Below, piece after piece: positions 11,561-24,699 of a stretch of 64,000 nt of DNA. The translations under genes were made by a program, and so were the position numbers. This DNA comes from Aphis gossypii (taxonomy: Eukaryota > Arthropoda > Insecta > Hemiptera > Aphididae): NCBI RefSeq assembly GCF_020184175.1, contig NC_065530.1, forward strand, positions 39,285,260-39,349,259. The letters are read 5' to 3'. The stretch's first letter is position 1. Every line of letters starts with the position of its first letter. Under the pieces are notes generated by a model. That model was not told where the DNA came from and did not search any database. It was given only the letters and a program-made list of their open reading frames with translations.

Positions 11561-14500
11561 GACGACTACTCCGGTGTAACGATAACAATAATAATAATAA
11601 TAATAGTATAAATAATAAATATCGTTACGAAATACGAGAGATGGTTATTGAACCGAAGACGGCGACGGCCCACTTCGACAACTCGAATTCCAACAGCAGC
11701 GGCGCGGTGAGAGAGAGAAACGGAGAAGACGAGAGATGGGAGACTGACAAACGAAAACGGACGGGATAAAAAAAACAAAGCGGTACAAAAACACCGCTCT
11801 AATACTGCAAATCGCTCAAACCTAAGGACTAAATAGAAAATTGTATATGTATATGAACACAATGATGATCGACATCTCTGGTGCAGAATCCAATCCGACA
11901 CAACTATATATAAATCGTGATTTAAAGGTTATTTTTAAAAATAGCTTATTCGGCTATACTCTATATACGAAAACCATAGTAGTCAATTATCTCTCTCTAT
12001 TTCTCTCTCACACTCTCTCTCTCTTTCTATATATATATATAACTTATAATATGTAAATAACAACATTATATAACATAATTATTGTTCATATATTGTTCAT
12101 TTTTATTATCATTTTGGCAAAAACAGTTAACCGTCGAATTCTACTAATCTTGGCACGAATATATGATGTATAATATAGTATGGTAAATTGATGCACAATT
12201 TAATATTTATAACTTGTGTTTAGTTGATAACCTCATTGCTCGAGTATACGAGTATACCTACCTATACTTGAATTTTATCTCTATTTTTTTTATATTAATA
12301 GGTACCACCGGTGTACAGAAATACACTCTAACGGTTTTTATATTGTTTACACTCGGAGACGGTCGGTGTTTTTCTAAGTAGTATGTTATACAGGTACATG
12401 ATATCCACTAGCTGCAGTACATATTATTATCCTGCTTTGGTAACAGTGCTTTTTGGAAAATGCCTTTCTAGCAACGTTGTAAAAAAAAAACCGAACAAAA
12501 TGCTTCGTGCGTTACACCCTCTTGCAGTGTACGATAATAATATAATATATAATACCGTATATCGGAAATCGAACACTAAAGGGGTCTACTTCGTTTTTCG
12601 AATTTTGGTGGTATACAATACACGATGTGAGGCTGTTTTCGCGGGAAACGTCCGTACCCAGATCAATATATTATTATTATACAACGGCACAGGCACCAGT
12701 GTTTCGCGTACCACACGGACGGACGTTTGTGGATGGACGTGCTCGGAATCGTTTTTCGGGGCGAAGTGCGCAACGATCACAAATCCAAAGCGTTGGACCG
12801 CCGTTTTTTTCTCTCCTCCCGAAAACGCCCGCCGGAAATGGTCGAAACGCTCTCGAACCCTTCAATGCACTGTAATATTAAAATTTGTGTATGATTATGG
12901 GTACCTACGCTTTACTATATTATAATAATTCCGACCCCGCGTGGAGCCTATTACGGCAATTAGCAGCTACACCCCTTCCTCATCTGCAGTGCCTTGGTAT
13001 AGAGGTGACGACGTCCATAAAACATTTACCGCTAAATATAATTATTAATGCGCCGGCCGCGCGCGCGTTTGCCGTATAATAAAACAATATGTGGCTTTAT
13101 ATAATAATAATAATAATTTACGTTTTCGTTTAATCAACCGTTCGGTGAAATGTGTAATATAATATATTATAATAACATACCTGTGTAGTGCGCAGAGTAC
13201 TCTGTATATTATACACGTATACCTTATTTTTTTATTTTTTTTTTATTATATTATCATCATTATTATTTTCTACGAGGGTCAATAATAATTTACATACAAA
13301 GTATACGACGAGTTCAGGGGAAAAAAGTGATATAAACACGCTCACCGCCCGGCAAAAATTTACCCGAGTCATTCCCTCGAGAGGTATATTGGATTTATTA
13401 TAAAGGTTCCGAACTCGCCAAAAGTTGTATTGTGTTTTATTGCACAACGTTTTTTTTCTTCCTTCCTCTTTCTTCTTTTTTTTTTTTTTGTTGTCCTATA
13501 CACGGACAATAATAATAATTATAACAATATTATATTTTACGAGGATTTTTATCCTCTCTGAATAATATTAAAAATAGTCATTTTCGTCGCGTGCAATGCG
13601 CCCGTTGCTGCAACAGCTACCTACCTGCGAATTCTGATGTATATTTTCGAGAAAAGCATAAATTATTTAATGTAAATCGTATATATTATACAATTATTAA
13701 AGCGTAAGTAAGTTAACCTGTATCTATAAGTTAATTTTTAAAATGAAAAAACACTAATTCGAGTTTTCGAAAAAAAAATTCATTAACTGTCAGAGGCGGC
13801 CCATCAGAGACTATTTTTTTTAATCTCAGTTCTACTATACCTATGCATGGTGTATATCATACCGACACGACACGCTGCCAAATCGGTCGTTTAAAATAAT
13901 TAGTCGTTTTTCCCCTCATTTTTTTACTTTCGAGGGAAAGAGCTTAGGCTACTATATGCGTTACGCGACCCCTCTGTGCACGCGCATATATTTTATCACG
14001 CGCCGCTGTCAGGAAATCCTTTTCGATCTCCGACGGCGCCAAAATTCTCAAACGGATGGAAAACCCGTTATCGTAATATATTATTGCATTAGGTTTAAAT
14101 GTGTTTGATGTCATATTGCCGTCGTGCTGCGTCGAATATACTCGCGTAATATGTCGTTCGATGACTGCTGAAATGAGTTCACAAACCTCGGACTAGTCGC
14201 GGCAATTAACGGTTGACGTTCGATTCTTTGTTTTAGCTCGAGCGCGCGCAGGTCAAGAAAAAAAAATAATATTAAAATGAATGCGTTGTCCATACGGCGA
14301 GCACACAGATATACGCTCGCGCGCGTGCTCGTAAAACCTTCGATAACATCGACCGACGACGACGATCCCAACGAGTTTGCCGAGTATTCACACGCACGTT
14401 TACGTAAATAATATTGTAGTATTGTATCCATAATAATATATATATATATAATATATATGTGTGTACGCGTACTACGTGTATAATAATATTAAAATATGTA

Positions 14501-17500
14501 CAAGTGTATGTAATGTGTGTCGTTTGTTAGCGCGCAGTGGTTGACGGGAAATAGGTGGGGACGTTAATGTCTCGATGATTATCAGACGACGATTAAATTG
14601 TCGCCCTCGAAAAACGATTCGGCGAGAGGGCCGCGGCGAACTCCTCTGCAGGTCCTCGTTGTTTACCCCTCGCGCGTCACGCCACGGCGGCGGAAGGATC
14701 GGGAGAAAAACATTTTTCGTCGAGTATTATAATATACATAATATTATTATATACCTACGGGTAACGGGGATGACGGGCGCTCCACGAGTCATCCGCGTCT
14801 TCACACAGTTTTTAAGTGCCCGCGTTCCGTGTTTTTTAATTTCCGATCTACATAATATTATATACGTATAACGAATAACAATAATACGCACAACGCGTGT
14901 CGCTGCCACCGCCTATGTTGTATCGTGCGAAGTCGTTAACTCTTGGCAAGATGTTCACGCCACCCAGTCGAGTACGACAGTGTGTTTTATGGTGTAATGA
15001 CGTGTGGGAGTGAACGAAGGAGTGAAATAAATCCCAAAACACGTGTACCTACTACTGCTGCAGCGGTGACGACGTGCAGTTTATTATAATATTATATAGT
15101 CTTTGTTCCGCGGGTGTCTCAAAGTCGTTCTGTTTAATATTTATACAAGTCAGACTGACCCGTATATATGTTTACGATGTACTTTAAGTATATATTCATA
15201 AAATTTTGCGCCCCGTGATGGAACTGCAAGCCGTGCAAGTTTCGCGCAACTAGCGACCATATAAAGTATATATTTTTGAATTTTTCTTCTAATTCGAAGG
15301 AAGACGATCGCTTTTTTCACACGTTTGACATTGCATGTCAAAACCGCAATCTCTGTGTTATATATACCTACGTACATGTACACAAATAAAATGTATATAT
15401 AGGTATACGCAGTCTCTGGGAACGACACACACGCTGCTGCAGATGGGCGGTCGCCACGAAGGATATCCGCTTCCGGCCGAAAACAATGAAATCGATACTA
15501 TATGAGCAAGCAGACGGTATAGGACGAACGCGCTATAAAATAAACCGAATTCCGGTCCAGTGCCCGGTGGCGATCGTATTGTACATTCACATTCGTGTAT
15601 ATTTGAGTATGTTTGACCTTTATTTTATGCAAAAATTGGCGGTCTGCGCGACATCTTATTCGTTATTTCTTTACACGTCGTCTGCAGCAATTGAGTAAAA
15701 TCGTATTTATTTTTCTCTCAGTACGTTCACAAAAGCTTTTATGCACGTTTTTCATCATCAAAGCATTATGATTTTGTTATCGTTATACGCGTCTTGCATC
15801 AGTTGCATCTATATACCGAGAACCGTTAAAATGTTATGATATACGTATACGTTGTCGTTTCAATATTTGGCTGGGCCTAAAAAATTCAACGCCCCGAGGC
15901 GCGAACAAGTCTGTCGGCGAACCGCGCACAAGTAGATGATTAATGAGTATATATAGATATATAATGATATATTGATATAAACGATGTATAAACTATCGAC
16001 GAGTCTTTCACCGCACTAACCTCCGGTTTAAGAGCACTTAAGCGTAATCCATACGAGTACAGTGTAATATTAGTTTATATGTGTGCATGTTAAAAAAAAA
16101 ATCAAAAGACGACCGCGCACCGGACGACACGCGGCCACGTGGGACGGAAAAACGGAAAAAATTATCATTATTATACACTATATATTGCTCATATATATTG
16201 TGATACGTACTATATAACACGACTACCGCGCTGTTGCAGTTACACACACGCACTTATACATATTTATGTGCTTGCGCGCGTTTAAGACTTAAATATTTAT
16301 ATCATATTGTATACGATAACGATGAGCCGGTAATAAAACGTTTATGTATATCGGCCTATTGCATATATAGGAGACACAGGTACTACCCCGGAGGAGCTGA
16401 ATATATTATGTACAATTGTACGCGCGTAGGTATATAATATATATAATACTTGTTTTTTCAAGCGCCGCCGCTGCTGCCACTCGATTACTTACGCGCGTGT
16501 AACAAGGTGTCCGTCTCCTCGCCCGCGGCATCGTGGACTCGTGATGTGTACGTATGTTTGGGGGGAGGTGGGTCAATTTAATGCGTTTTGACACGACAAC
16601 CAGATGAATAATTTTTTTTCCCGTTCGCTTTAATCGTTTATTTTACAGTTTTACACACGTTCGATTCGACTGGCTCAGGAACAATTGACAGATTTTACCT
16701 CTAAAATCTAAACCTCACAACACGTTATATACTCCATACATATAGTCACTAATACATTAATAAATAATAATATTGAATCACAATTCACAATAGTATAATA
16801 TGCGTGTTCTAAACTAGTAATACGCGCAGTGTGGGTGGTCAGACGACGCACTCAACTTCGATAATTACCGTTGATTTTATAATATATTCAATTCAGTAAA
16901 TTATAAAATCAGATCTATTACATCATATACAATATATTGTGATACCTGTATTGTATTGTGATTTAATATTTTTGTGACTACTCGATGAGAAAGTTTTGTA
17001 GAATATAATATTATTACGTTTATTATAGTATATTATTTATATACAGCGATAATTCAATTTTTCTCTGCATTAATTCGCTATTATATAAGTAACACAATAC
17101 ACTTATGGTTTTAAAAAATATACCAACTAAAATAATTTGTATTATAATATTATACACGTGCTGCATTTAAAGAACATTAAATAACGTAGGCATATACTTC
17201 GCAGCAGAGTAGGTTCTTTAGGCTTTGATAATATGAAGGCGACCGGAAAAAATTATGCGACGATATGGAAAATAAACATTTAATTATAGGTCTTCATAAA
17301 TCATAAGTCTTTTGATATTTAGTCTTCTTGTGTATACTTCGTACATCGGAATACAGACGCGTTTAAAGACCGCAGGCGAATTTCTTGGATCGTAATTGGC
17401 GACCGGAATTGGATTGTGTCTACGTTGTCGTTTGCAGGCTTCAGTAGATTCACTGGTTTGCGTTTCGTTGTAAAAATAAAATAATTTCATGGGATCCTAA

Positions 17501-17859
17501 CTCCTAGGTGTCGACATAGATCGGATTAGTAAGGTATAATATTATGTAATCGGCTACCGACCGTTGTAGACGTCAATCGCGATATACGTGTTCTGTGCTA
17601 TCTATTCTGTTTATATAATTTATGTTTGTGTGTGTACGTGTGTTATACGAGGCACGTGGTGACGAGACGATTTTCTTCTCAGACTTATTGTTTTCGGATT
17701 ATTGTCGTCGTTTCGGCATCGCGTTATACTAATACATACACATATATATATATATATTATTATACGCGGGGGATCTGTCTTTGCTCCCTTTTCACGACGA
17801 TTATCGCAACTCGCTCACCAGCCAGTCACCCCTCTGTCACGACTCTTATATAACGAAAA
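11561..17859. other. AT-rich sequence with scattered CpG patches, no gene seen
   Basis: The longest frame (12383-12925, 180 codons) changes composition along its length and contains no domain I recognise. CAGAGGCGGCCCATC at about 13792 resembles a hAT terminal repeat, but no partner was found. The rest is AT-rich sequence with many TAATATTATA-like runs. Confidence 0.55.
11991..12043. repeat. (CT)n and (AT)n compound microsatellite
   Basis: A CT-rich run with short interruptions passes into a TATATATA run. Confidence 0.8.
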
Positions 17860-18200
17860 AACCCGCGTTCACACACACACACACGGGAGTGCGAAACGAC
17901 CCGTGCGGGAGGGTGCAGCAGTGTGCCCGTACTGCGACGCTCTGTATATATACGGTCGTTGCCGCCGCCGCCATTGTTGCGAGGGGGCTTTTTGGGACGT
18001 CACTTTAAACCCGAAATACAAATGTAAAATATTATTAAAGTCACCCGACACCGGTGCGCCGCCGGTGGTTCCTCTTTTGTGCCATTATATACATTTATAT
18101 ATATATACATATTGTATACATGTATATACGCGTTATATTTGTGTGAGTACACCGCCTAATCCACCCCCACCATCACTGCCACCACGCACCCTTCCGTCGC
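17860..18200. promoter_or_regulatory. GC-rich island
   Basis: CpG-dense sequence with a short CA run (about 17872-17884) and C-rich clusters near 18155-18210. The 178-codon frame across it (17702-18238) is Thr/His/Pro-rich and not protein-like. Confidence 0.25.
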
Positions 18201-18239
18201 CGCAGTCCTCCTGTAATCTGTATATACATATATTATAAT

Positions 18240-21200
18240 ACACTACTGAAAGATACGTAGTTGGTATTTCGATTGCCGCCTCGAGAACGCACGCTGTTCA
18301 AGCGTAAAACAACACATCACGTCATAAGTAACGAGATCGGACAACGGTTTAATTTTTTCTTTTTCGATTTTCGATAACATATACCACATATATTATGTGT
18401 GTAACGTGTAATCGGTCGTGTGGACGTGTACAGGACGATCAGGTTTACTCGAAACGGGCTACCGGTGTTTAAAAAAAAAAAATCTAAGCTAATGTTCGAC
18501 TAAACGTTCTTTTGGGCGGCGACGCTTAAAATTCAATCGCCGCGAATGGGTTCGCGATTTAAATATACATTATAATATTATAACCTCTGACTATATGATA
18601 TTATACTACGGTCAGCGTACTCTTATAATATATATAGTACATCGCTGTTGATCGTTTCAATTATATAGTCAAGGATTCGGGGTCGTTGCAAAATTATGTC
18701 TTTTTATACATATTATTACAGTATGATTGATACAAATCTGAAAATTCGCTTCGTGGCGGGGCGTGTCATCTAAGCAATAAATAATACAAGTAGCTACGTA
18801 TATGTACAGTAAGTACTAGTAACAGCGGCGATGACTCCTTTCGACGATCGAAACCACAAACATCCGATATAACGCTGTATACATATTACATATTATATTG
18901 TTGATAGTCTTTGTGCATGTATATTGTTGTATACTATTATGTATTTCGTTTGTCTTTCACCCAAAAGCGCGGCAAGGTTATAAGGTAGAACATATTATAT
19001 TATTATTATTGTGTACGATATAATATTCTATGACTGAGCACGGTTTGCGTCTGCGTCTCTCCCCCACCTTCTCTCGTGCTGTCTTTCTCCTACGATATCG
19101 TTACAATGACCGTCGCGTGATGTAATCATCGTAGGCCAGTCCCCCTCTCGCCGGCACCCTTCCGGTGGGTTTTTGCGCAGCAGTGTGCCGGTGAAAACGG
19201 TTTTTTTTTTTTTATTTATATTTTCGTTTTCCGCGATATTTAGACAATTCGTCATCCGACTACGGAGAGAACGGGAACAGAGTTGAAATCGTGTCTGAAG
19301 GCCGGTAAATAATATTCTACATTCGATTTACGGGGAACCGGATCGTCAATAATATTATCATGTGTAATGAGTAGTAAGCTCTCTCGTAAGTATTGGTCGA
19401 TTGGTAATAGGTATAAAATTGTTATGCGTCTAAGACCGCGAAGTCACGTTGTAATGCGGATGGTCGCGCCATGGCGCAGTGATGATGCGGAGTTGTCGGA
19501 TAATATGTTAATATTAAATTTTATAATATTATGCCATATATTACGCTAATCTGCTAATATCATACTGTTATAATACTTTGTAATTTGTATATTGATTACA
19601 AAACGCGTGGCGAGAAATCGATTTTTTCGCGATTTTGAAGTGTTATTTTTCATCATTACGGCAATGATAATATATTATAATAACAATACAATGACGTACT
19701 TTATACACGTCGCATATTATAATAATAGTACATTAGTACATAATATATATTATATTAGTCTGTAGTACCTACGCGTGTTGTGCGTGCGTGCGTGTGCAAA
19801 CATGTTTTCCCGACAGAACTATTATACAGGTCTCGACCTATGCCGATAACGATAAAAACCGAACAAAGAAGTAACAAACCGTAAATTCTGCCCACGGTGT
19901 ATTGAAACTCTAAATTCTCGCCGTAATATACTCCGTGCAGTGTCGATGACATTGTACAAGTAACGCCGAATGAATATTTTACATAATCCATTATAAAAAC
20001 CAACAGCGTCGTCTGCGGCGAAAACAAATGGCACGGTTTAAATTCATTTTTGTAAATAAAATATTATAAACGACGACCCGTAAATGATAACACCGCGTGC
20101 GTTACTGGCCTACAAAACCGATATATTACTGTGTACATTATATTGTTGTTGCATTGGTTGGACTTGTGGTCCTCAGTTAGATAACTATACACTTACGCCA
20201 GTTATTTTTTTTTATTTTTTAGCATTTCCATGTATCGATTTCATATTTGCATACTTCCTATAGGCATCCTCTCAGCCGCTGCATTTTAATTTTTCGGCGA
20301 TTAATCAATCATCCTGTGCACATCATGTGTCGTCCGTGTCGTAAATCACTGCAATCGTAATTATTTATGATGCGTTATTAATTATTATAATAATAATAAT
20401 GCTATCGTCGTCGATTGCAACTCGTGTGTATTATTACACCTGCGGTTGCAGTTGCGTTTCTTGTTCGGATTTCTATTTAATTGACGCGCGGCGGCGGCAC
20501 GTCACCACCGCGTGACCTAGGTATATAGTATTACCCGTATCATTATATTATTATACCTGAATACGGTACAAGCTGTACCCACGGCCGAACTCGTGTTTTT
20601 CACGCCGAAACATATTATAATAAATTAATAACACGATTTAAAACCAATAACGCCGATGTTTAATATTTTCTTTATTTTACTCGAATACCGTTTATTAATT
20701 TATTATTATGGTGTATATACGGTGTAATTTATATTTGCCGTATATTATGTTACTTTTGTAGTGTTGTACGCAATTTTCGACGGATCCGCTCAAATCATGA
20801 CGACCCGTTCGGAGACTAGTACGCCATTGTCCAGTGATCGACACTCTTTTCTCAGTGCTCCGCTATATTATGTTTTTTCGATCGTTAAATCGATGTTATG
20901 ATGTTTGGTTGGACACCGAACAGTATCCTTATACACCCGCGATATAATGTCTCACTGAACAACAGGTTACCGGTTGCGCCTGCTCGCAGGTGGTCGAGTG
21001 ACGACTAAATGCCATCGGCCCTTTTTTCACGATTATTCACATTAACTGTATAATAATATCGTCAACCCGGTATTTTATTTTCTCCGTTTGATTGTCAGTT
21101 AGGTACACGGGCGCGCACATACGGTTTTTGAATCCGAAGCCTCACGTCGTTATTATACTCGTTAGATCCCATTATCCCACTCATTGTCCGCCGCTATAAT

Positions 21201-23576
21201 ATTATGCAGCGGCGTGCGTAGAAAGTCTGTTTCACTGCGTTTTGTAATGTATAATAACGACGCGCGACGGTTACTATTTTGCATGATGGCTATAAATACT
21301 TACTAATAGTATTCGCGACGAGTGTCCATTTACGTTTTGGACTTTTTTCGCGTGGTTCGAGTCTAAGAGATTATTACTGAAAAAAAAGAATATTATCATT
21401 GTAGTAGGTATAGGGTTTAATCGTTTGATATAATAATATGATTTTACCGGGAAAATCGTACGGGCCTTTTGAACCATGTCATACCCAACGGTACGTGTCT
21501 ACCGGCTACACAGCCCGCGCGTTCCAGTTTACTATCGTTATTAAATATTATTATCATATTACGTACGCATTACGAAATATTGTATGAAGTATTCGTCGTA
21601 TAATTAATTCGAAACGTACAAAATGCATTTGTACGGCACTAAGCGTAGCCAGAGGTCTACAATACACACGTTTATTATGATAATAGTAATAATAATATGT
21701 GGTTGTTTAATGTTCATTAGTTTTTAATGACTCGGTGGGACTTATTACACGCGTCATACGCGTTGCACGAAAACGTAGACAAAATACTATCGTACCCATA
21801 CACAATGAAATACGTAGGTATTTGTGGGGAATAATGGTGTTTATTTCTTTTTAGATTATAATTGTTATCGTGTGGACATTAATTATATTTGGGTTCTGGT
21901 GCAACGATCAAAACGCAAAGTTTAAATCAATGCCTTTTTGGTAAATTAAATGCCACGAAAATTCGAAATTTCGTAATATCGTGGTGAATTAAGTAGGACC
22001 TGTGCCGAGCTATCACATCGCACGTGCAATATATCGTTCGTCGTCCAATGAGTACCGATAAATAGCTTTGATCCAGGCGTAAATGCGTATAATGGAATTA
22101 TATATGAAACAGTTTGTTCACTTGTAATGTCGTATTATTGAATTAGTTTTATCTAACATTCAATTTTTATTAAATACCTATATCTCTACTCTCGCGGTGC
22201 AGTCCTAGGTTACGGAACATCAATGTTAACTTCAATTACCATAATATTTTATTATTGTTGTTACAAAACAAGAACCGATAAGTACAATAACAGCGCGTTG
22301 TGTTATAATAATATTATAAAGGTAATAAGGTAATACTCGACGTGTTTTTTCCTATTGTTTGCGACATGTAAATGAGAATAATTCATGAAGTATACAATTT
22401 CCACGTCCACTACTACCACTGCGTCGCCTACCCACCGGAACGTGTAATATACATACCTTTACGGCAAGCAATAAATTATCGTTATATATTGAAATGTGTT
22501 TTTCAACGCAGGTATATTTCGGATCGGCATGGCGAATCAAGGACATTTACATCCGTGACATTTCCCCCCGCAAATAGAATTTTTTTGCTTCAAAATGTAA
22601 TAATATGAGGACATCCCCCCCCTAAAAAAATGTTTTTTATATCGAAGTTTTCAACTATATTAATATATTAGTTAATAAATAACAATTAATTTTGTAATTT
22701 TATTTATAATTTTATAATGTACTATACATTATACATCTACTTATCTACTATACCTAACCTATAACATTTACGACATCATTTATCTATAGATAACCTAACA
22801 TACAAGTATTTGTTAGTACAAAATTGAAAAAAACAATAAATATCTTTATAATAGTGTACAAAATATATCGATTGCATTTAGCATAATATATAGTGATCAT
22901 AATTTTTAAATTCTTGATTACCTATGTGTTTATCTGTAATTAAAAATTAAAGTATTTATTGAAATTAAATACCTGCAATTTAATGATTAATTTCGTTTTT
23001 ATTTGATTATTATAAAGAAAATATAGAAATTAGTTTCATAACTTTGAAAATAATTTAGGATGTTATTTCTTTAGTCTTTAACATGCACCGCAAACTGCAG
23101 CTTCCGTTGAGGCGCCTCGAAAAAATATAATATTGTATAATATTTATTAATATCACGGGCTGCAGCGGTCACAGTTTATCAATCCGACGTCGGCGATAAA
23201 TGATTATTATTATCGCATCTCGCCGCTCCGTAGCCCTATTCTAAAATGTATATACTAATACTATAGAATTGTATACTAATAATACCATTATATTATTATA
23301 TGATATAATATAATATGTATATGGTTACTGATACTTTTATCGTATTAATATTTTTATCGGATTAGTATCTAGCGCTGGGTCTTGATATCGCAATCGCGAA
23401 GTGGGTTTATGTACCACACGCCATTTACGGTCGGTTTACGTCCGGTGTGGCTTATTTGACGAATGGTTTGAAATTTTTTGAAAAAAACACTGCCTCGTCC
23501 TTTTTCTCGCTACTCTGCAGTCGCTTCGGTGGTATTTCGGTAAAATGGTTAAAAATGAAAACGAAAAAAAAAGTAA
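18240..23576. other. AT-rich non-coding sequence
   Basis: No supported genes. Short CpG-rich patches occur near 19060-19200, 20470-20520 and 23090-23230. From 22620 to 23060 the sequence is very AT-rich and CpG-poor, suggesting an old insertion, but no element could be identified. Confidence 0.55.
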
Positions 23577-23882
23577 TAATAAAACATCCGACCTCACCAC
23601 CGCCGCCGCTACCCCGTCGTGAGCGCTCGCCCCAACCATACACACTTCTCGCCGGACCGGGGGAATCCGCCGCGGTCGACCACCGCAAGCGGTTATTGAA
23701 CCGCCGCCGTAGCCGACATGTGTTTATCGTATTTTTAGAGAGACCCTCGTCGTCGACCGTCTGCGTTCGTCGTCTCCCTGCCACACGCACGTACGCACGC
23801 ACGCACAATGCACACAAAAACACACTCGGTACACACAATATACCTGTCCCACTCTACAAATCGGTCGAGTCAAATCGGGTCT

Positions 23883-23930
23883 AGTCGGTCGATCGGTCGG
23901 TCGGTCGGCTGGTCGGCCGGCCGGCTGACC
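23883..23930. repeat. (GGTC)n tetranucleotide repeat
   Basis: Repeated GGTC units drift into GGCC (GGTCGGCCGGCCGGCTG), giving local GC- and CpG-rich palindromes. Just upstream, 23786-23812 has a (CGCA)n run. Confidence 0.8.
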
Positions 23931-24282
23931 ATCTACAATACGTTCCGGGATGGCGTTCGTAATAAATAATAATAAATTACACACGCACACTCACACACAA
24001 ACACATACACATTACCCGTCGTCGAGGAGGACAATAACCACCGCCGACAGCGTTAGTGCCATATTATAGTGATGGCGGTAGGTTAGGTGTGTGTACGGCG
24101 TATTATAATTTATAATAATAATATAAGTAGTATTTTTTTTTTCTGTAGAAAAAAAATCGAACCAAGAGAGGACGAATGAAAGAAAAAAAAAGAGAAAAAT
24201 GTAAGAAACCTGCAGACGGTGTCTGGGGATCAGATTCCAGAGGGTGTCGTCCCGAAGAGCCGTTTGTACGGACAGATGTGTA

Positions 24283-24310
24283 CGTGTGTGTGTGTGTGTG
24301 TGTATGTGTG
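24283..24310. repeat. (GT)n microsatellite in a GC-rich island
   Basis: About 13 GT units, one broken by TA. The frames across it on both strands are low-complexity Val/Cys or Thr/His readings, not proteins. Confidence 0.85.
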
Positions 24311-24699
24311 ACGAACGCGTCTGCGCGTGTGTAAGTGCACGTAGAATACGCGTCCGCGTGCGACGAGTCTGGTCTCGCGCCGTAGCGTTGCGCGTGCGGT
24401 CGAGTCTTTTTACACGCGCGATCAGGCCATCTGCCCCGCACGGTGCATAACATCGGATAAACGATATATTATTATTCCATGCGTCGTGTTGGCTACACGT
24501 TTTACCAGACAAAAATAATAACATCGTCTAATCGATCTGGGACCCGAGAGACCCGAAGACTTTTTACCCTCCCCGGTCGAGCTCGGTTCTAGAGATGTGG
24601 TGACCCGCGCTTTTTGCCGAATACACGTCGCTCTGAAGTGTGAATTCGACTGATGACGAAAATCCCGTAGGTTGTAATCCAATAGACTATCATGCAAAT

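Larger units (their letters stand above)
23577..24440. promoter_or_regulatory. CpG-dense island with simple repeats
   Basis: Two GC-rich blocks (23577-23780 and 24225-24440) surround the GGTC and GT repeats. Open frames on both strands are readings of repeats (Thr/His runs, Asp-Arg-Pro-Thr units). Promoter or non-coding exon is possible; no splice pair could be assigned. Confidence 0.3.

Noticed and set aside
12383..12925. 180-codon plus-strand frame
   Set aside because: No recognisable domain, mixed composition, and other open frames overlap it on both strands. Possible but unsupported.
13792..13990. hAT-like terminal CAGAGGCGGCCC with a possible far end ACCCCTCTG near 13970
   Set aside because: Inner bases do not match and the 8-bp flanks differ, so no element can be defined.
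17702..18238. 178-codon plus-strand frame
   Set aside because: Tyr/Ile/His/Thr runs from TA and CA repeats; not protein-like.
21340..21370. GGTTCGAGTC resembling a tRNA T-arm
   Set aside because: No matching acceptor, D-arm or anticodon arm at the right spacing upstream.
24012..24524. 170-codon minus-strand frame
   Set aside because: Contains Thr-His runs from the GT microsatellite and has no domain.
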